Of a DNA stretch of 64,000 nt, positions 41,393 to 49,966 are shown piece by piece (position 1 is the stretch's first letter; every line of letters begins with the position of its first letter). The stretch spans positions 25,488 to 89,487 of the forward strand of contig NZ_JAPDKN010000038.1 of the NCBI RefSeq assembly GCF_026163565.1. Direction: 5' to 3'. Source of the stretch: Chryseobacterium sp. YIM B08800 (GTDB lineage: Bacteria; Bacteroidota; Bacteroidia; Flavobacteriales; Weeksellaceae). Both the position numbers and the translations under genes were made by a program. Below the pieces are notes generated by a model. It made no database searches. It was not told the DNA's origin and saw only the letters and a list, made by a program, of their open reading frames with translations.

Positions 41393-43192
41393 ATGACAAC
41401 AGAAAATAATCTTTCTGAAAACGAAGAACACAAAACTTCTACAGAACATCAGGAAACAGTCGAAAACGTTCAGAACGCTGAAGAAAACCATCACGAAGAA
41501 GATCATGATGCTTCTCACCACGATTCTATTGCCGATCTGTCTTTAGCTGATGCACTGAAGGAAATGGAAAAAATTATCAATTCTAATAATGCCGGTGAAC
41601 GATACAGAGAGTTTAACGCATTAAAAGAAAAAGCAAATCATACGATTCACGACGAAATCGAAGATAAAAAGCATGAATATACCGACGCTGGAAATGCAAT
41701 CGAAAATTTCAGCTATGAGCATCCTTCTCAATCTAGGCTTTCAGGTCTGATTCATATTTTCAGAGAAAAACATGATAATTTCCAGAAAAATCAGGAAGAA
41801 GAGCAGAAGAAAAACTTAGACCAACGTCAAAGCATTATTGAAAGACTTAAAAATCTTTATACTAATTCTGAACCTGGAGTCAATCTTTTCAAATCAATCA
41901 GAGAGATTAAAGAGGAATGGTCAAACGCTGGTCAGGTTGCAAAATCTGAATTTAAAATTTTAAATAACAATTATTTCCATCATTTGAATCAGTTTTATCA
42001 GATGTTGGATTTAAATAAAGAATTCCTTGAGCAGGAATACAGCCACAACTTAGAAAAAAGGCAGCACATTATTGCAAGAGCAAAAGAGCTGGAAAACGAA
42101 CCGGTTGTACAAAAAGCTTTAAACGAACTTCAATATCTTCACAAGCTTTGGAAAGAAGAAGCAGAGCCTGTTTCTGAAGAATTTCGTGAGAAAACCTGGG
42201 AAGAGTTCAAAGAAATTTCAAATAAAATTCACGAAAGAAAAACTGAGCTTTCTGCAGCTATTGAAACAGAGCAAAACGCAAATCTTGAGAAGAAAAACGA
42301 AATCATCGCTGAAATCAAGAAACTTTCTGAGCCAAAAGACAATCCTAATCATACGTATTGGCAAAACTCAATTAAGAGAGTTGAAGAACTGCGTTCTGAA
42401 TTTTTGAAAACAGGAAGTGTTCCGAGAAAATTATCCAACAACAACTGGAATGATTTCAAATCTACCTTAAGAGGTTTCAACACGACAAAAAACAATTACT
42501 ATAAATCTCTGAAAGGTTCTCAACAGCAGAATCTTGATGAGAAAATGAAGCTGATTCAGACTGCGAAAGACAATATGCATTCTGAAGATTGGGATATTGC
42601 GGTTGCCTTATTCAAAAAACTTCAGGAAGACTGGAAGAAAATCGGTCACGTTCCGAAAAGTATGACCAATAAAATCTGGGACGAATTCCGTGATGCATGC
42701 AACACTTTCTTTAATAATTACAGAGAAAAAAGCAGCGCTTCTACCGATAACTGGAAAGAAAACTACAAGCTTAAAAAAGATATTCTTGAGGAGTTGAAAA
42801 CCATTTCAAACGACGAAGGAAGTATAGAAAAAATAGAAGCGATAAAAACATCTTGGAATAATATTGGAAAAGTTCCGAGAGATAAGATGGCAATAAACTC
42901 TGAGTTTAACAAAACGCTTAGAGAAAAGCTGAAGCTGAATAAGATTAACGAACTTGAGCTGAAAGAAGATGGTTTATCTGAAAATCAATTAACAGACAAA
43001 GCAAGAAAAATTAAGAGCCAAATCTCAGATCTTGAAGCTGAAATCGTTAAACTTGAAAATAACCTTTCATTCTTCAAAAATCCATCAAGAGAAAACCCTC
43101 TTTTACGAGATACTTACAATACGATTGATGACAAAAAAGCTCACCTTGAGACTTTAAAGCAGAATCTTCACAGTATTATCGCTGGAGAATAA
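41393..43192 (+). CDS. DUF349 repeat protein
   Basis: The 599-residue, highly charged protein is almost entirely helical. After an acidic, histidine-rich N-terminus (EEHKTSTEHQETVENVQ... HHEEDHDASHHD), it carries several DUF349 units, seen as W-K-x-x-G pattern repeats such as EEWSNAGQVAKSE, SLKTGSVPRKL-like and EDWKKIGHVPKSM. The C-terminus is coiled coil. No enzymatic motif is present. Members are conserved in Bacteroidota with unknown function. Confidence 0.85.
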   Translation: MTTENNLSENEEHKTSTEHQETVENVQNAEENHHEEDHDASHHDSIADLSLADALKEMEKIINSNNAGERYREFNALKEKANHTIHDEIEDKKHEYTDAGNAIENFSYEHPSQSRLSGLIHIFREKHDNFQKNQEEEQKKNLDQRQSIIERLKNLYTNSEPGVNLFKSIREIKEEWSNAGQVAKSEFKILNNNYFHHLNQFYQMLDLNKEFLEQEYSHNLEKRQHIIARAKELENEPVVQKALNELQYLHKLWKEEAEPVSEEFREKTWEEFKEISNKIHERKTELSAAIETEQNANLEKKNEIIAEIKKLSEPKDNPNHTYWQNSIKRVEELRSEFLKTGSVPRKLSNNNWNDFKSTLRGFNTTKNNYYKSLKGSQQQNLDEKMKLIQTAKDNMHSEDWDIAVALFKKLQEDWKKIGHVPKSMTNKIWDEFRDACNTFFNNYREKSSASTDNWKENYKLKKDILEELKTISNDEGSIEKIEAIKTSWNNIGKVPRDKMAINSEFNKTLREKLKLNKINELELKEDGLSENQLTDKARKIKSQISDLEAEIVKLENNLSFFKNPSRENPLLRDTYNTIDDKKAHLETLKQNLHSIIAGE

Positions 43193-43255
43193 ATTAAAAT
43201 TAAAGTAAAATCTATAGAGCGAAACAAAGAAATTTGTATTCGCTTTTTTTATCTT

Positions 43256-44281
43256 ATGCAAGACGAATTTTACATCAGAAGATGCATTGAGCTCGCTCAG
43301 AAAGCCATCGGAAACACCTACCCCAATCCATTGGTCGGAAGTGTGATTGTTCACAACGGTAAAATAATCGGTGAAGGTTACCATCATAAAGCGGGCGAAA
43401 ATCATGCGGAAATTAACGCTATTAATTCCGTTGAAGATAAAAGCCTGATTCCTGAATCTACGATTTATGTTTCTTTGGAACCTTGTGCCCATTTCGGAAA
43501 AACTCCGCCTTGTGCTTTAAAGATTGTTGAACTTGGCTTTAAAAAAGTCGTTATCGGCGCAATGGATTCTCATGATAAAGTTAACGGAAAAGGTAAAAAA
43601 ATCATTCAGGACGCAGGAATTGAAGTTGTTTCCGGAGTTCTGGAAAAAGAATGTATTGATTTAAATAAAAGATTTTTTACTTATCACGAAAAGAGAAGAC
43701 CTTTTATTGTTTTAAAATGGGCAGAATCCGGAGATCGTTTTATGGATAAAGATTTTAAGCCAACCCAGATCAGTAATTCTTTAACAAAACAATTCGTCCA
43801 TCAATTAAGAAACAACGAGCATTCGATTCTGATCGGAACAATGACCGCTTTGAGGGACAACCCAAGTCTTACCACAAGAGAAATTGTAGGCAGAAACCCG
43901 ATCAGGATTTTGATTGATATTGATTTAAAAGTTCCAACCGATTTTAATATTTACAATAATGAAGCGGAAACTTTGGTTTTCAATTCTGTAAAAGAAGGCG
44001 AAGAAGGAAATATAAAATTCATTAAAACTTCAAGAGAAAATTTCATAGAAAATATGTTGAAGAAACTACACGAACTTCAGATACAGTCCATCATTGTGGA
44101 AGGCGGAAGTTTAGTTCTTCAACAATTTATTGACGCAGGTTTGTGGGATGAGACGATTATTATTAAAAATAAAAATTTAGTGTTAGAAAACGGAACGAAA
44201 GCTCCAAGATTTAGCGAAACCCTGATCGATACTCAGGATTTTCGAGACAATGTTATTGAATTTTATAAAAATTCGCACTAA
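43256..44281 (+). CDS. ribD: Bifunctional riboflavin biosynthesis deaminase/reductase
   Basis: The 341-residue protein catalyses the deamination and the reduction of the pyrimidine intermediate in riboflavin synthesis. The N-terminal deaminase has H50-A-E52 and the zinc cysteines C77 and C86 in EPCAHFGKTPPC. The C-terminal reductase (about 150-341) includes SILIGTMTALRDNPSLTTR and IIVEGGSLVLQQF. No FMN riboswitch is apparent upstream. The YigZ gene follows 11 bp later. Confidence 0.95.
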   Translation: MQDEFYIRRCIELAQKAIGNTYPNPLVGSVIVHNGKIIGEGYHHKAGENHAEINAINSVEDKSLIPESTIYVSLEPCAHFGKTPPCALKIVELGFKKVVIGAMDSHDKVNGKGKKIIQDAGIEVVSGVLEKECIDLNKRFFTYHEKRRPFIVLKWAESGDRFMDKDFKPTQISNSLTKQFVHQLRNNEHSILIGTMTALRDNPSLTTREIVGRNPIRILIDIDLKVPTDFNIYNNEAETLVFNSVKEGEEGNIKFIKTSRENFIENMLKKLHELQIQSIIVEGGSLVLQQFIDAGLWDETIIIKNKNLVLENGTKAPRFSETLIDTQDFRDNVIEFYKNSH

Positions 44282-44292
44282 GAAGCCTACCA

Positions 44293-44898
44293 ATGCTGCA
44301 CGAATATAAAACCATAGAAAAACCTGTAGAAAACACTTTGCTTAAAGAAAAAGGGAGCAAATTCATCGGTTTTGCTTTTCCGGTTAATAATGAAGCTGAA
44401 CTTAAAAATGCTTTAGAGAAAATAAGAACAGAGCATCCGAAAGCTACGCATCATTGTTATGCTTTCAGAATGGGTTTAAATGGTGAAAACTACCGTGCAA
44501 ACGATGATGGAGAACCATCCGGAAGTGCAGGCTTACCTATTTATAACCAACTTTTGGCTAACGAAATAACCAATGTTTTAGTGATAAGCGTTCGTTATTA
44601 TGGTGGAACAAAATTAGGTGTTTCAGGTTTGGTAAAAGCTTATAAAGAATCTGCTAAAATTACTTTAGAAGAAGCCCAAATCATTACAAAAGAATTGGAA
44701 ACTGAGATAGAAATTCAGTTTCAGTTTAATCAGCAAAATCTTATTTTCACTTTGCTCTCAAAATTTGATGCAAAAGTTTTGAATTTTGATTCGCAGCAAA
44801 CAGCTATTATTTCTGCGAGGATAAAAGTTAAACATAAAGATGCTATCATTGAGTCTTTGAACAATATTCAGTATGTTGTCTGTAAAATAATTGAATAA
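44293..44898 (+). CDS. YigZ/IMPACT family protein
   Basis: The 201-residue protein has an N-terminal UPF0029/IMPACT domain with KGSKFIGFAFPV, HHCYAFRMG, NDDGEPSGSAGLPI and VISVRYYGGTKLGVSGL, then a smaller C-terminal domain. Family members are cytoplasmic and linked to translation regulation, but the bacterial function is not firmly known. It is likely co-transcribed with ribD. Confidence 0.92.
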   Translation: MLHEYKTIEKPVENTLLKEKGSKFIGFAFPVNNEAELKNALEKIRTEHPKATHHCYAFRMGLNGENYRANDDGEPSGSAGLPIYNQLLANEITNVLVISVRYYGGTKLGVSGLVKAYKESAKITLEEAQIITKELETEIEIQFQFNQQNLIFTLLSKFDAKVLNFDSQQTAIISARIKVKHKDAIIESLNNIQYVVCKIIE

Positions 44899-44902
44899 TA
44901 AT

Positions 44903-46042
44903 CTAGCGCTCTACTATTTTTTGATTTTCAGAATTATAGATTATTATTTTAACATTATTTTTTCCGTATCTTTTTTTTATCTCGTCACTGATTCTCAGAT
45001 AAATTTCCATCTCAGGAATAGGCATGGCTTTCGTTTCCTTCATTGCCCAATTTTGAAGATTGACACATGGTAAATCATCATAATTGATGACCTTTCCAAA
45101 CTCGGGTTGAATTTTCTCTTTTGATGAAAAACAAATATACATTTGCTTTCCTTTTCCGGAATATAAATTGAAAGAAAAGTATTGATACCATTTTCCAAAA
45201 AAACTTAAAACCGGCATTAAAAACCATAAAACCAGCCAATAGAAATGATTTAACGAAAAAGATTTTACACTTTCTATTTCAACAGGTTTCTGATAAGTAA
45301 TGAGCAAAACAAAGATGAGCGCTAAATTCCAAAACCAAACGATTGAATTATAACCAAGACCAAAAGGCCCTAAAATTATTAAAATACTTAAGTGAATAAA
45401 GATAAAAAAATAGCTGATTCTCCTCTTGTTTTTAGAGAAAACCAATAATCCTGCAAGTAGTATTTCACAAAAAGGAATAATAAGCCCGATGAAAAAAAGT
45501 TTATATTTTAAAATTGTTTCAAGAGAAAATCCAAAAAAATCAACCAGAATTGTATTCATCCAGACAGAAGAAAGAAAACTACGATTTAATTTATGCAGGC
45601 CGCTAAAAAAATACATTGACACCAAAAAAAGATGCATCAATACAATGACATTTTTTGGTCTGTGAAAATTAATGATAAAAACTAAAAAAGCAGACAGATA
45701 CATATATTCCCATGGTTGCCATCTTACAGTATCAAGCAGACAACTAAATAATTCTATCACAAAAAATGAAATCAGAAAAGCAATATTTTTTTTACCAAAT
45801 ACAATAAGTAATAATAAGATTAAAGAAATTACAAAAAGTATAATATGTAAATAATTGGGAATATATTTAAAGAAACCAAAAACCGGAATCACAGGATATA
45901 AACGATCTGCAATCCACATTTTATAGCTCCAAATCTTTGTAACAAACCAAAATAAAGCAATAATTCTGATTAAAATGTTTACTTGTTGGCTTGTTGATTC
46001 AACCTTCCAGTTTATATTTTTCATATAATCCAAAAGTATCAA
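44903..46042 (-). CDS. Multispanning membrane protein, HTTM-like
   Basis: The 379-residue protein has about nine hydrophobic helices in the first 290 residues and a soluble tail of about 90 residues. The block MYFFSGLHKLNRSFLSSVWM resembles HTTM/vitamin-K-carboxylase-like membrane proteins, but key residues cannot be confirmed. Function is unknown. Start could be M1 or M7 (46024). It is convergent with the YigZ gene, with only 4 bp between stop codons. Confidence 0.7.
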   Translation of the reverse strand: MILLDYMKNINWKVESTSQQVNILIRIIALFWFVTKIWSYKMWIADRLYPVIPVFGFFKYIPNYLHIILFVISLILLLLIVFGKKNIAFLISFFVIELFSCLLDTVRWQPWEYMYLSAFLVFIINFHRPKNVIVLMHLFLVSMYFFSGLHKLNRSFLSSVWMNTILVDFFGFSLETILKYKLFFIGLIIPFCEILLAGLLVFSKNKRRISYFFIFIHLSILIILGPFGLGYNSIVWFWNLALIFVLLITYQKPVEIESVKSFSLNHFYWLVLWFLMPVLSFFGKWYQYFSFNLYSGKGKQMYICFSSKEKIQPEFGKVINYDDLPCVNLQNWAMKETKAMPIPEMEIYLRISDEIKKRYGKNNVKIIIYNSENQKIVER

Positions 46043-46068
46043 AATTGAATGAAATTTTTATTATGTAC

Positions 46069-46099
46069 AAAAAAACATCTCAGAAAACTATCTGAGATG
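46069..46099 (-). terminator. Terminator of the zinc peptidase gene
   Basis: On the minus strand CATCTCAG pairs with CTGAGATG around an 8-nt loop and is followed by seven T residues. It lies 32 bp after the peptidase stop codon and before the membrane-protein gene. Confidence 0.85.
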
Positions 46100-46130
46100 C
46101 AATATATTTTTTTTGAATTTAAAGATTAAA

Positions 46131-46820
46131 TCAATCTCTTCTGCCTCCCATTAAAAGAGAAGCAAAATATATCAACTGTGCTAAAGATCCTAAAGCTGCC
46201 ACCAAATACGTTCGTGCAGCCCAGGTAAGACTGTCTTTTACTCCAACAAATTCTTCTGCAGTTACTGTTCCTGTATCTTTCAGCCATTTCATGGCTCTGT
46301 TACTTGCGTCATACTCTACAGGAAGTGTTACAAATGCAAATAATGTAGTAAGAGCAAACATAATTACTCCGATTAACAGAACTAATTTATTGCCACTCAT
46401 TGCCATAACAACGATACCTCCCATCAATACAAATTGCATTAAATTTGAACTGATGCTTACAACAGGAACCAGTTTTGATCTCAGCTGTAACATTGAATAT
46501 CCTACTGCGTGTTGAACGGCATGACCACATTCGTGAGCTGCAACCGCAGCTGCAGCTGCGTTTCTTTGCATATAAACTCCTTCTGAAAGATTCACCGTTT
46601 TATCTGCAGGATTATAATGATCTGTCAATTGCCCTGGAACTGAAATTACCTGAACATCATGAATATTGTTATCTCTCAACATTTTTTCGGCAACTTCTTT
46701 ACCCGACATTCCGTTTCTGAGATGTACGTTTGAATAATATTCGAATTTAGATTTTAATCTTGAGGAAACAAACCAGCTTATCAGCATCGCAAGTCCTATA
46801 ATAAGATAATAACCTGTCAT
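46131..46820 (-). CDS. YugP-type membrane zinc metallopeptidase
   Basis: The 229-residue protein has an N-terminal transmembrane segment (about 3-20) and two or three more between residues 125 and 225. The zinc site HECGH (H96, E97, H100) lies in AAVAAHECGHAVQHA, the hallmark of the neutral zinc peptidase_2 family. It probably cleaves membrane or secreted proteins, but the substrate is unknown. It is likely monocistronic, with its own terminator. Confidence 0.9.
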   Translation of the reverse strand: MTGYYLIIGLAMLISWFVSSRLKSKFEYYSNVHLRNGMSGKEVAEKMLRDNNIHDVQVISVPGQLTDHYNPADKTVNLSEGVYMQRNAAAAAVAAHECGHAVQHAVGYSMLQLRSKLVPVVSISSNLMQFVLMGGIVVMAMSGNKLVLLIGVIMFALTTLFAFVTLPVEYDASNRAMKWLKDTGTVTAEEFVGVKDSLTWAARTYLVAALGSLAQLIYFASLLMGGRRD

Positions 46821-46894
46821 TTTATTTAAATTTAGTATATAATAATTCTTGTAATTGATGTAAAAATTGTGCCAAAGTTTTAGGTTTTATTAAT

Positions 46895-46902
46895 TATATT
46901 TG
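46895..46902 (+). promoter_or_regulatory. -7 promoter element of the GNAT gene
   Basis: TATATTTG is a perfect TAnnTTTG box 22 bp before the ATG at 46925. No good -33 element is found at the normal spacing. Confidence 0.45.
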
Positions 46903-46924
46903 TGGTTCTATTTACCCGAAAACT

Positions 46925-48049
46925 ATGTCAAAAGTTTCCATTCTTGAAGTAAAAACTCCCGAAGATTTAAAGCAATTTGTAAAATTCCCAATGAATTTAT
47001 ACAAAAACAATCCCTATTATGTTCCTTCATTTATAAAAGACGAAATTAACGTATGGAATCCTCAGGAAAACCCTGCCTTGCAATATTCTGAAGCAAAGCA
47101 GTTTTTAGCATGGAAAGACAATAAAGTAGTGGGAAGAATTGCCGTAATCATCAATCATAAAGAAGAAAAAGAACTGGGTATAAAAAAAGTTCGTTTCGGA
47201 TGGATTGATTTTATTGATGACACAGAAGTTTCAAAAGCGCTGATTGACACCGCAGTAAATTATGCTAAAGAGCATCAAATCGACAATATTGAAGGACCGA
47301 TGGGCTTTACCAATCTTGATAAAGCAGGAATGCTGACTTTCGGATTTGAGAAAATCGCTACGATGATTGGTATTTACAACCATGAATATTATCCGAAACA
47401 CATTGAAAACCTTGGTCTTGTAAAAGAAAAAGAATGGGTGGAATTTGAAATGAATTTCCCAAAAGTACTTCCTCCAAAAGTAGAAAAATTCAGCTCATTG
47501 ATTGCTGAAAAATATAACTTAAGAGTTTTAGACTTCAAAAGTAAGGAAGAGATTTTACCTTATGTAAAGCCAATGTTTAAGCTACTTGACGAGACTTATA
47601 AACATCTTTCGACCTACACTCCGATTTCTGAAGAACAAATCAAGACATACAAAGAAAAATTTTTCCCAATGATTGCCAAAAACTACGTCATCTGCGTAGT
47701 TGACGAGCATGATGAGTTGGTTTCTTTTGCCGTTACGATGCCTTCTTACTCTAAAGCGTTACAAAAATCTAAAGGAAAACTTTTTCCTTTCGGTTGGTGG
47801 CATTTTTTACAGGCTCAAAAGAAAAACGACCGCGCTAATTTTTACTTAATCGGAATTCATCCCGAATACCAAAGACGTGGTGTAACTGCTATTATTTTCA
47901 AAGAAATTTTCGTACGATTCAATAATATGGGAATCGATTTTGCGGAAACCAATCCTGAGTTGGAAGAAAACAAAAGTGTACAATTACTTTGGCAAGATTA
48001 CAATCCTGTAAATCATAAAAGAAGAAGAACCTATTCTTTAAAATTCTAA
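46925..48049 (+). CDS. GNAT-fold N-acetyltransferase-like protein
   Basis: The 374-residue cytoplasmic protein has an N-terminal domain (LEVKTPEDLKQFVKFPMNLY, NPYYVPSFIKDE) and a C-terminal GNAT segment with YLIGIHPEYQRRGVTAIIFKEIF, which fits an acetyl-CoA loop. Proteins of this type are common in Bacteroidota and the acceptor is unknown. The end, NPVNHKRRRTYSL, is also conserved as I recall. A tiny membrane-protein gene starts 1 bp after its stop codon. Confidence 0.82.
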   Translation: MSKVSILEVKTPEDLKQFVKFPMNLYKNNPYYVPSFIKDEINVWNPQENPALQYSEAKQFLAWKDNKVVGRIAVIINHKEEKELGIKKVRFGWIDFIDDTEVSKALIDTAVNYAKEHQIDNIEGPMGFTNLDKAGMLTFGFEKIATMIGIYNHEYYPKHIENLGLVKEKEWVEFEMNFPKVLPPKVEKFSSLIAEKYNLRVLDFKSKEEILPYVKPMFKLLDETYKHLSTYTPISEEQIKTYKEKFFPMIAKNYVICVVDEHDELVSFAVTMPSYSKALQKSKGKLFPFGWWHFLQAQKKNDRANFYLIGIHPEYQRRGVTAIIFKEIFVRFNNMGIDFAETNPELEENKSVQLLWQDYNPVNHKRRRTYSLKF

Positions 48050-48050
48050 T

Positions 48051-48227
48051 ATGAAACCACATCTTATCATTTTCGCTATTTTGATTGCAGGATTCGCTGT
48101 TTATAATATTTTCTTCGCCTTAGCGGATGACAGAATGAATACGCTTGTAAACATCGTTTATGCAAGTGTACTTTTTGGTTATATTTCATTTATGGCATTT
48201 ACAGTACTTAAAAAAATGAAGAAATAG
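48051..48227 (+). CDS. 58-residue membrane protein
   Basis: A short ORF starts one base after the GNAT stop codon. It encodes MKPHLIIFAILIAGFAVYNI, then an acidic loop (FALADDRMNTLVN) and a second hydrophobic helix (IVYASVLFGYISFMAFTVL), ending LKKMKK. Two transmembrane helices with a lysine-rich tail form a sensible small membrane protein. Tight spacing suggests translational coupling with the GNAT gene. Confidence 0.7.
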   Translation: MKPHLIIFAILIAGFAVYNIFFALADDRMNTLVNIVYASVLFGYISFMAFTVLKKMKK

Positions 48228-48292
48228 CATTATTTTTATTGATTCTAAATTATCGGTTTTCTCCATTTTCATCAGACTTTTAAGTTGATTAA

Positions 48293-48324
48293 TTTCATGC
48301 TTTATTGTTTATTGACTAAATTTG
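48293..48324 (+). promoter_or_regulatory. Promoter of the nuo operon
   Basis: A perfect -7 box TAAATTTG (48317-48324) lies 23 bp before the nuoA start. TTTC (48293-48296), 20 nt upstream, is a partial -33 element. No other strong promoter is seen before nuoA. Confidence 0.55.
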
Positions 48325-48347
48325 CAACTTGAGATAATAATGTAAAA

Positions 48348-48719
48348 ATGAATTTACCTGAAAGTTATATTCCGATCCTTATACAAGCCGGTGTTGCCAT
48401 AGGTTTTGTAGCCGTTTCTTTGCTTGGAGCTCATTTTCTGGGACCAAAGCAGAAAAAAGGAAATTCTGTAAAAAACCAAAGCTGGGAATGCGGTGTACCT
48501 GTTGAAGGAAATGCAAGAACTCCATTCTCAATTAAGTATTTCTTAACTGCGGTATTGTTTGTATTATTCGATATCGAAATCGTATTTTTTTATCCGTACG
48601 CTGTAAACTTCAGAGAATTTGGTCTTGAAGGCTTCTTTGCAGTTCTTACATTCGTTGCTATTTTCTTCCTTGCATTTTTCTATGTCTGGAAACGTGGAGC
48701 ATTAGACTGGGATAAATAA
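48348..48719 (+). CDS. nuoA: NADH-quinone oxidoreductase subunit A
   Basis: The 123-residue membrane subunit has three transmembrane helices (about 8-30, 65-85, 92-114). The quinone-site loop contains WECGVP (C48) and the second helix has D75 and E77 in LFDIEIVFF, all conserved in NuoA/ND3. It is the first gene of the complex I operon. Confidence 0.96.
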   Translation: MNLPESYIPILIQAGVAIGFVAVSLLGAHFLGPKQKKGNSVKNQSWECGVPVEGNARTPFSIKYFLTAVLFVLFDIEIVFFYPYAVNFREFGLEGFFAVLTFVAIFFLAFFYVWKRGALDWDK

Positions 48720-48823
48720 ACTTTTAACATTAAAAGATTTAATTTATTTAAATAATTAAAAGATTGTGAAGCTCGTAATTTTTGAATTTTTAAATTCTTC
48801 AATCTTTAAATAATTAACAAAAA

Positions 48824-49384
48824 ATGTCAGATCAAAAACCAATTATAAGAACAGATGCACCAGCTCCGGAAGGATTTGAAGGAGAAGGGTTTTTCGCAAC
48901 CAAGTTGAGCAGCGTTATCGGGATGGCTAGAAAGTTTTCACTTTGGCCTTTACCTTTCGCTACTTCTTGTTGCGGTATCGAGTTCATGGCTACTCTAAAC
49001 CCAACGTATGATGCATCAAGATTTGGTATGGAAAGAAACTCTTTCTCGCCAAGACAAGCAGATATGTTGATGGTTTGCGGAACTATTTCTAAAAAATTAG
49101 GTCCCGTTTTAAAAGAAGTTTACACTCAGATGGCAGAACCAAAATGGGTAGTTGCTGTTGGAGCTTGTGCTTCAAGTGGAGGTATTTTTGATACGTATTC
49201 AGTTTTACAGGGAATTGATAAAATAATTCCGGTAGACGTTTACGTTCCTGGTTGTCCTCCAAGACCAGAGCAGATTATTGAAGGTGTAATGCAGGTGCAG
49301 GCTTTGGCAGAAAGCGAAAGCATCAGAAGAAGAGATATGCCGGAATACCAAGCATTGCTTGATTCTTATAATATTAGCAATTAA
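48824..49384 (+). CDS. nuoB: NADH-quinone oxidoreductase subunit B
   Basis: The 186-residue peripheral subunit binds cluster N2, the last iron-sulfur centre before quinone. The ligands are the adjacent pair C49-C50 (TSCCGIEF), C115 (VGACASSGG) and C144 (VPGCPPRPE). The preceding 104-bp spacer contains an imperfect inverted repeat (AAAGATTG and CAATCTTT). nuoC follows 11 bp later. Confidence 0.97.
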   Translation: MSDQKPIIRTDAPAPEGFEGEGFFATKLSSVIGMARKFSLWPLPFATSCCGIEFMATLNPTYDASRFGMERNSFSPRQADMLMVCGTISKKLGPVLKEVYTQMAEPKWVVAVGACASSGGIFDTYSVLQGIDKIIPVDVYVPGCPPRPEQIIEGVMQVQALAESESIRRRDMPEYQALLDSYNISN

Positions 49385-49395
49385 TTGATACGGAA

Positions 49396-49890
49396 ATGAC
49401 AAACGAATTTGTATTAGAAGCGATAACGAGAGAGTTTCCGGAATCTGTAATTTCCAGCTCAGAGCCTTATGGAATGCTGACTGTAGAAATTAAAAAAGAG
49501 GACATCAAAAAAGTAATTCATTATCTTAAAGATTCATCATTGGAAATTAATTTCCTTACAGATGTTTGTGGAATCCATTACCCTGAATTTCCAGAGAAAG
49601 AAATCGGCGTTGTGTATCACTTGCATAATATGATGACGAATTTCAGAATCCGTATAAAGGCTTTTATGTCAAGAGAGAATGTTGAAGTAGATTCTTTAAC
49701 AGAGCTTTATGCAGGAGCCAACTGGATGGAAAGAGAAACTTTTGATTTTTATGGAATTAAATTTAAAGGACACCCAGATTTAAGACCTATCCTGAATATG
49801 GAAGACCTTGGTTATCATCCAATGCTGAAAGAATATCGTCTTGAAGATGGTACAAGAACAGATAAGAACGACACCATGTTTGGTAGATAA
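49396..49890 (+). CDS. nuoC: NADH-quinone oxidoreductase subunit C
   Basis: The 164-residue peripheral-arm subunit (30 kDa-type) contains FLTDVCGIHYP and ERETFDFYGIKFKGHPDLR, the signature of NuoC. It is a separate gene from nuoD, unlike the fused form in enterobacteria. After it comes a 76-bp spacer made of 7-bp tandem units. Confidence 0.95.
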   Translation: MTNEFVLEAITREFPESVISSSEPYGMLTVEIKKEDIKKVIHYLKDSSLEINFLTDVCGIHYPEFPEKEIGVVYHLHNMMTNFRIRIKAFMSRENVEVDSLTELYAGANWMERETFDFYGIKFKGHPDLRPILNMEDLGYHPMLKEYRLEDGTRTDKNDTMFGR

Positions 49891-49900
49891 AAATATAATG

Positions 49901-49957
49901 CAATAAGCAGTAAGCAGTAAGCAATAAGCTTAAAGCCTAAAGCCTAAAGCCTAAAGC
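49901..49957. repeat. Heptamer repeats in the nuoC-nuoD spacer
   Basis: AAGCAGT repeats give way to three exact TAAAGCC units (49931-49951) plus a partial one. They end 9 bp before the nuoD ATG. Period is 7 bp throughout. Confidence 0.85.
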
Positions 49958-49966
49958 ATTTAAATT

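Noticed and set aside
43154..43492. 112-codon minus-strand frame over the start of ribD
   Set aside because: It overlaps the conserved deaminase domain of ribD in antisense; no independent support.
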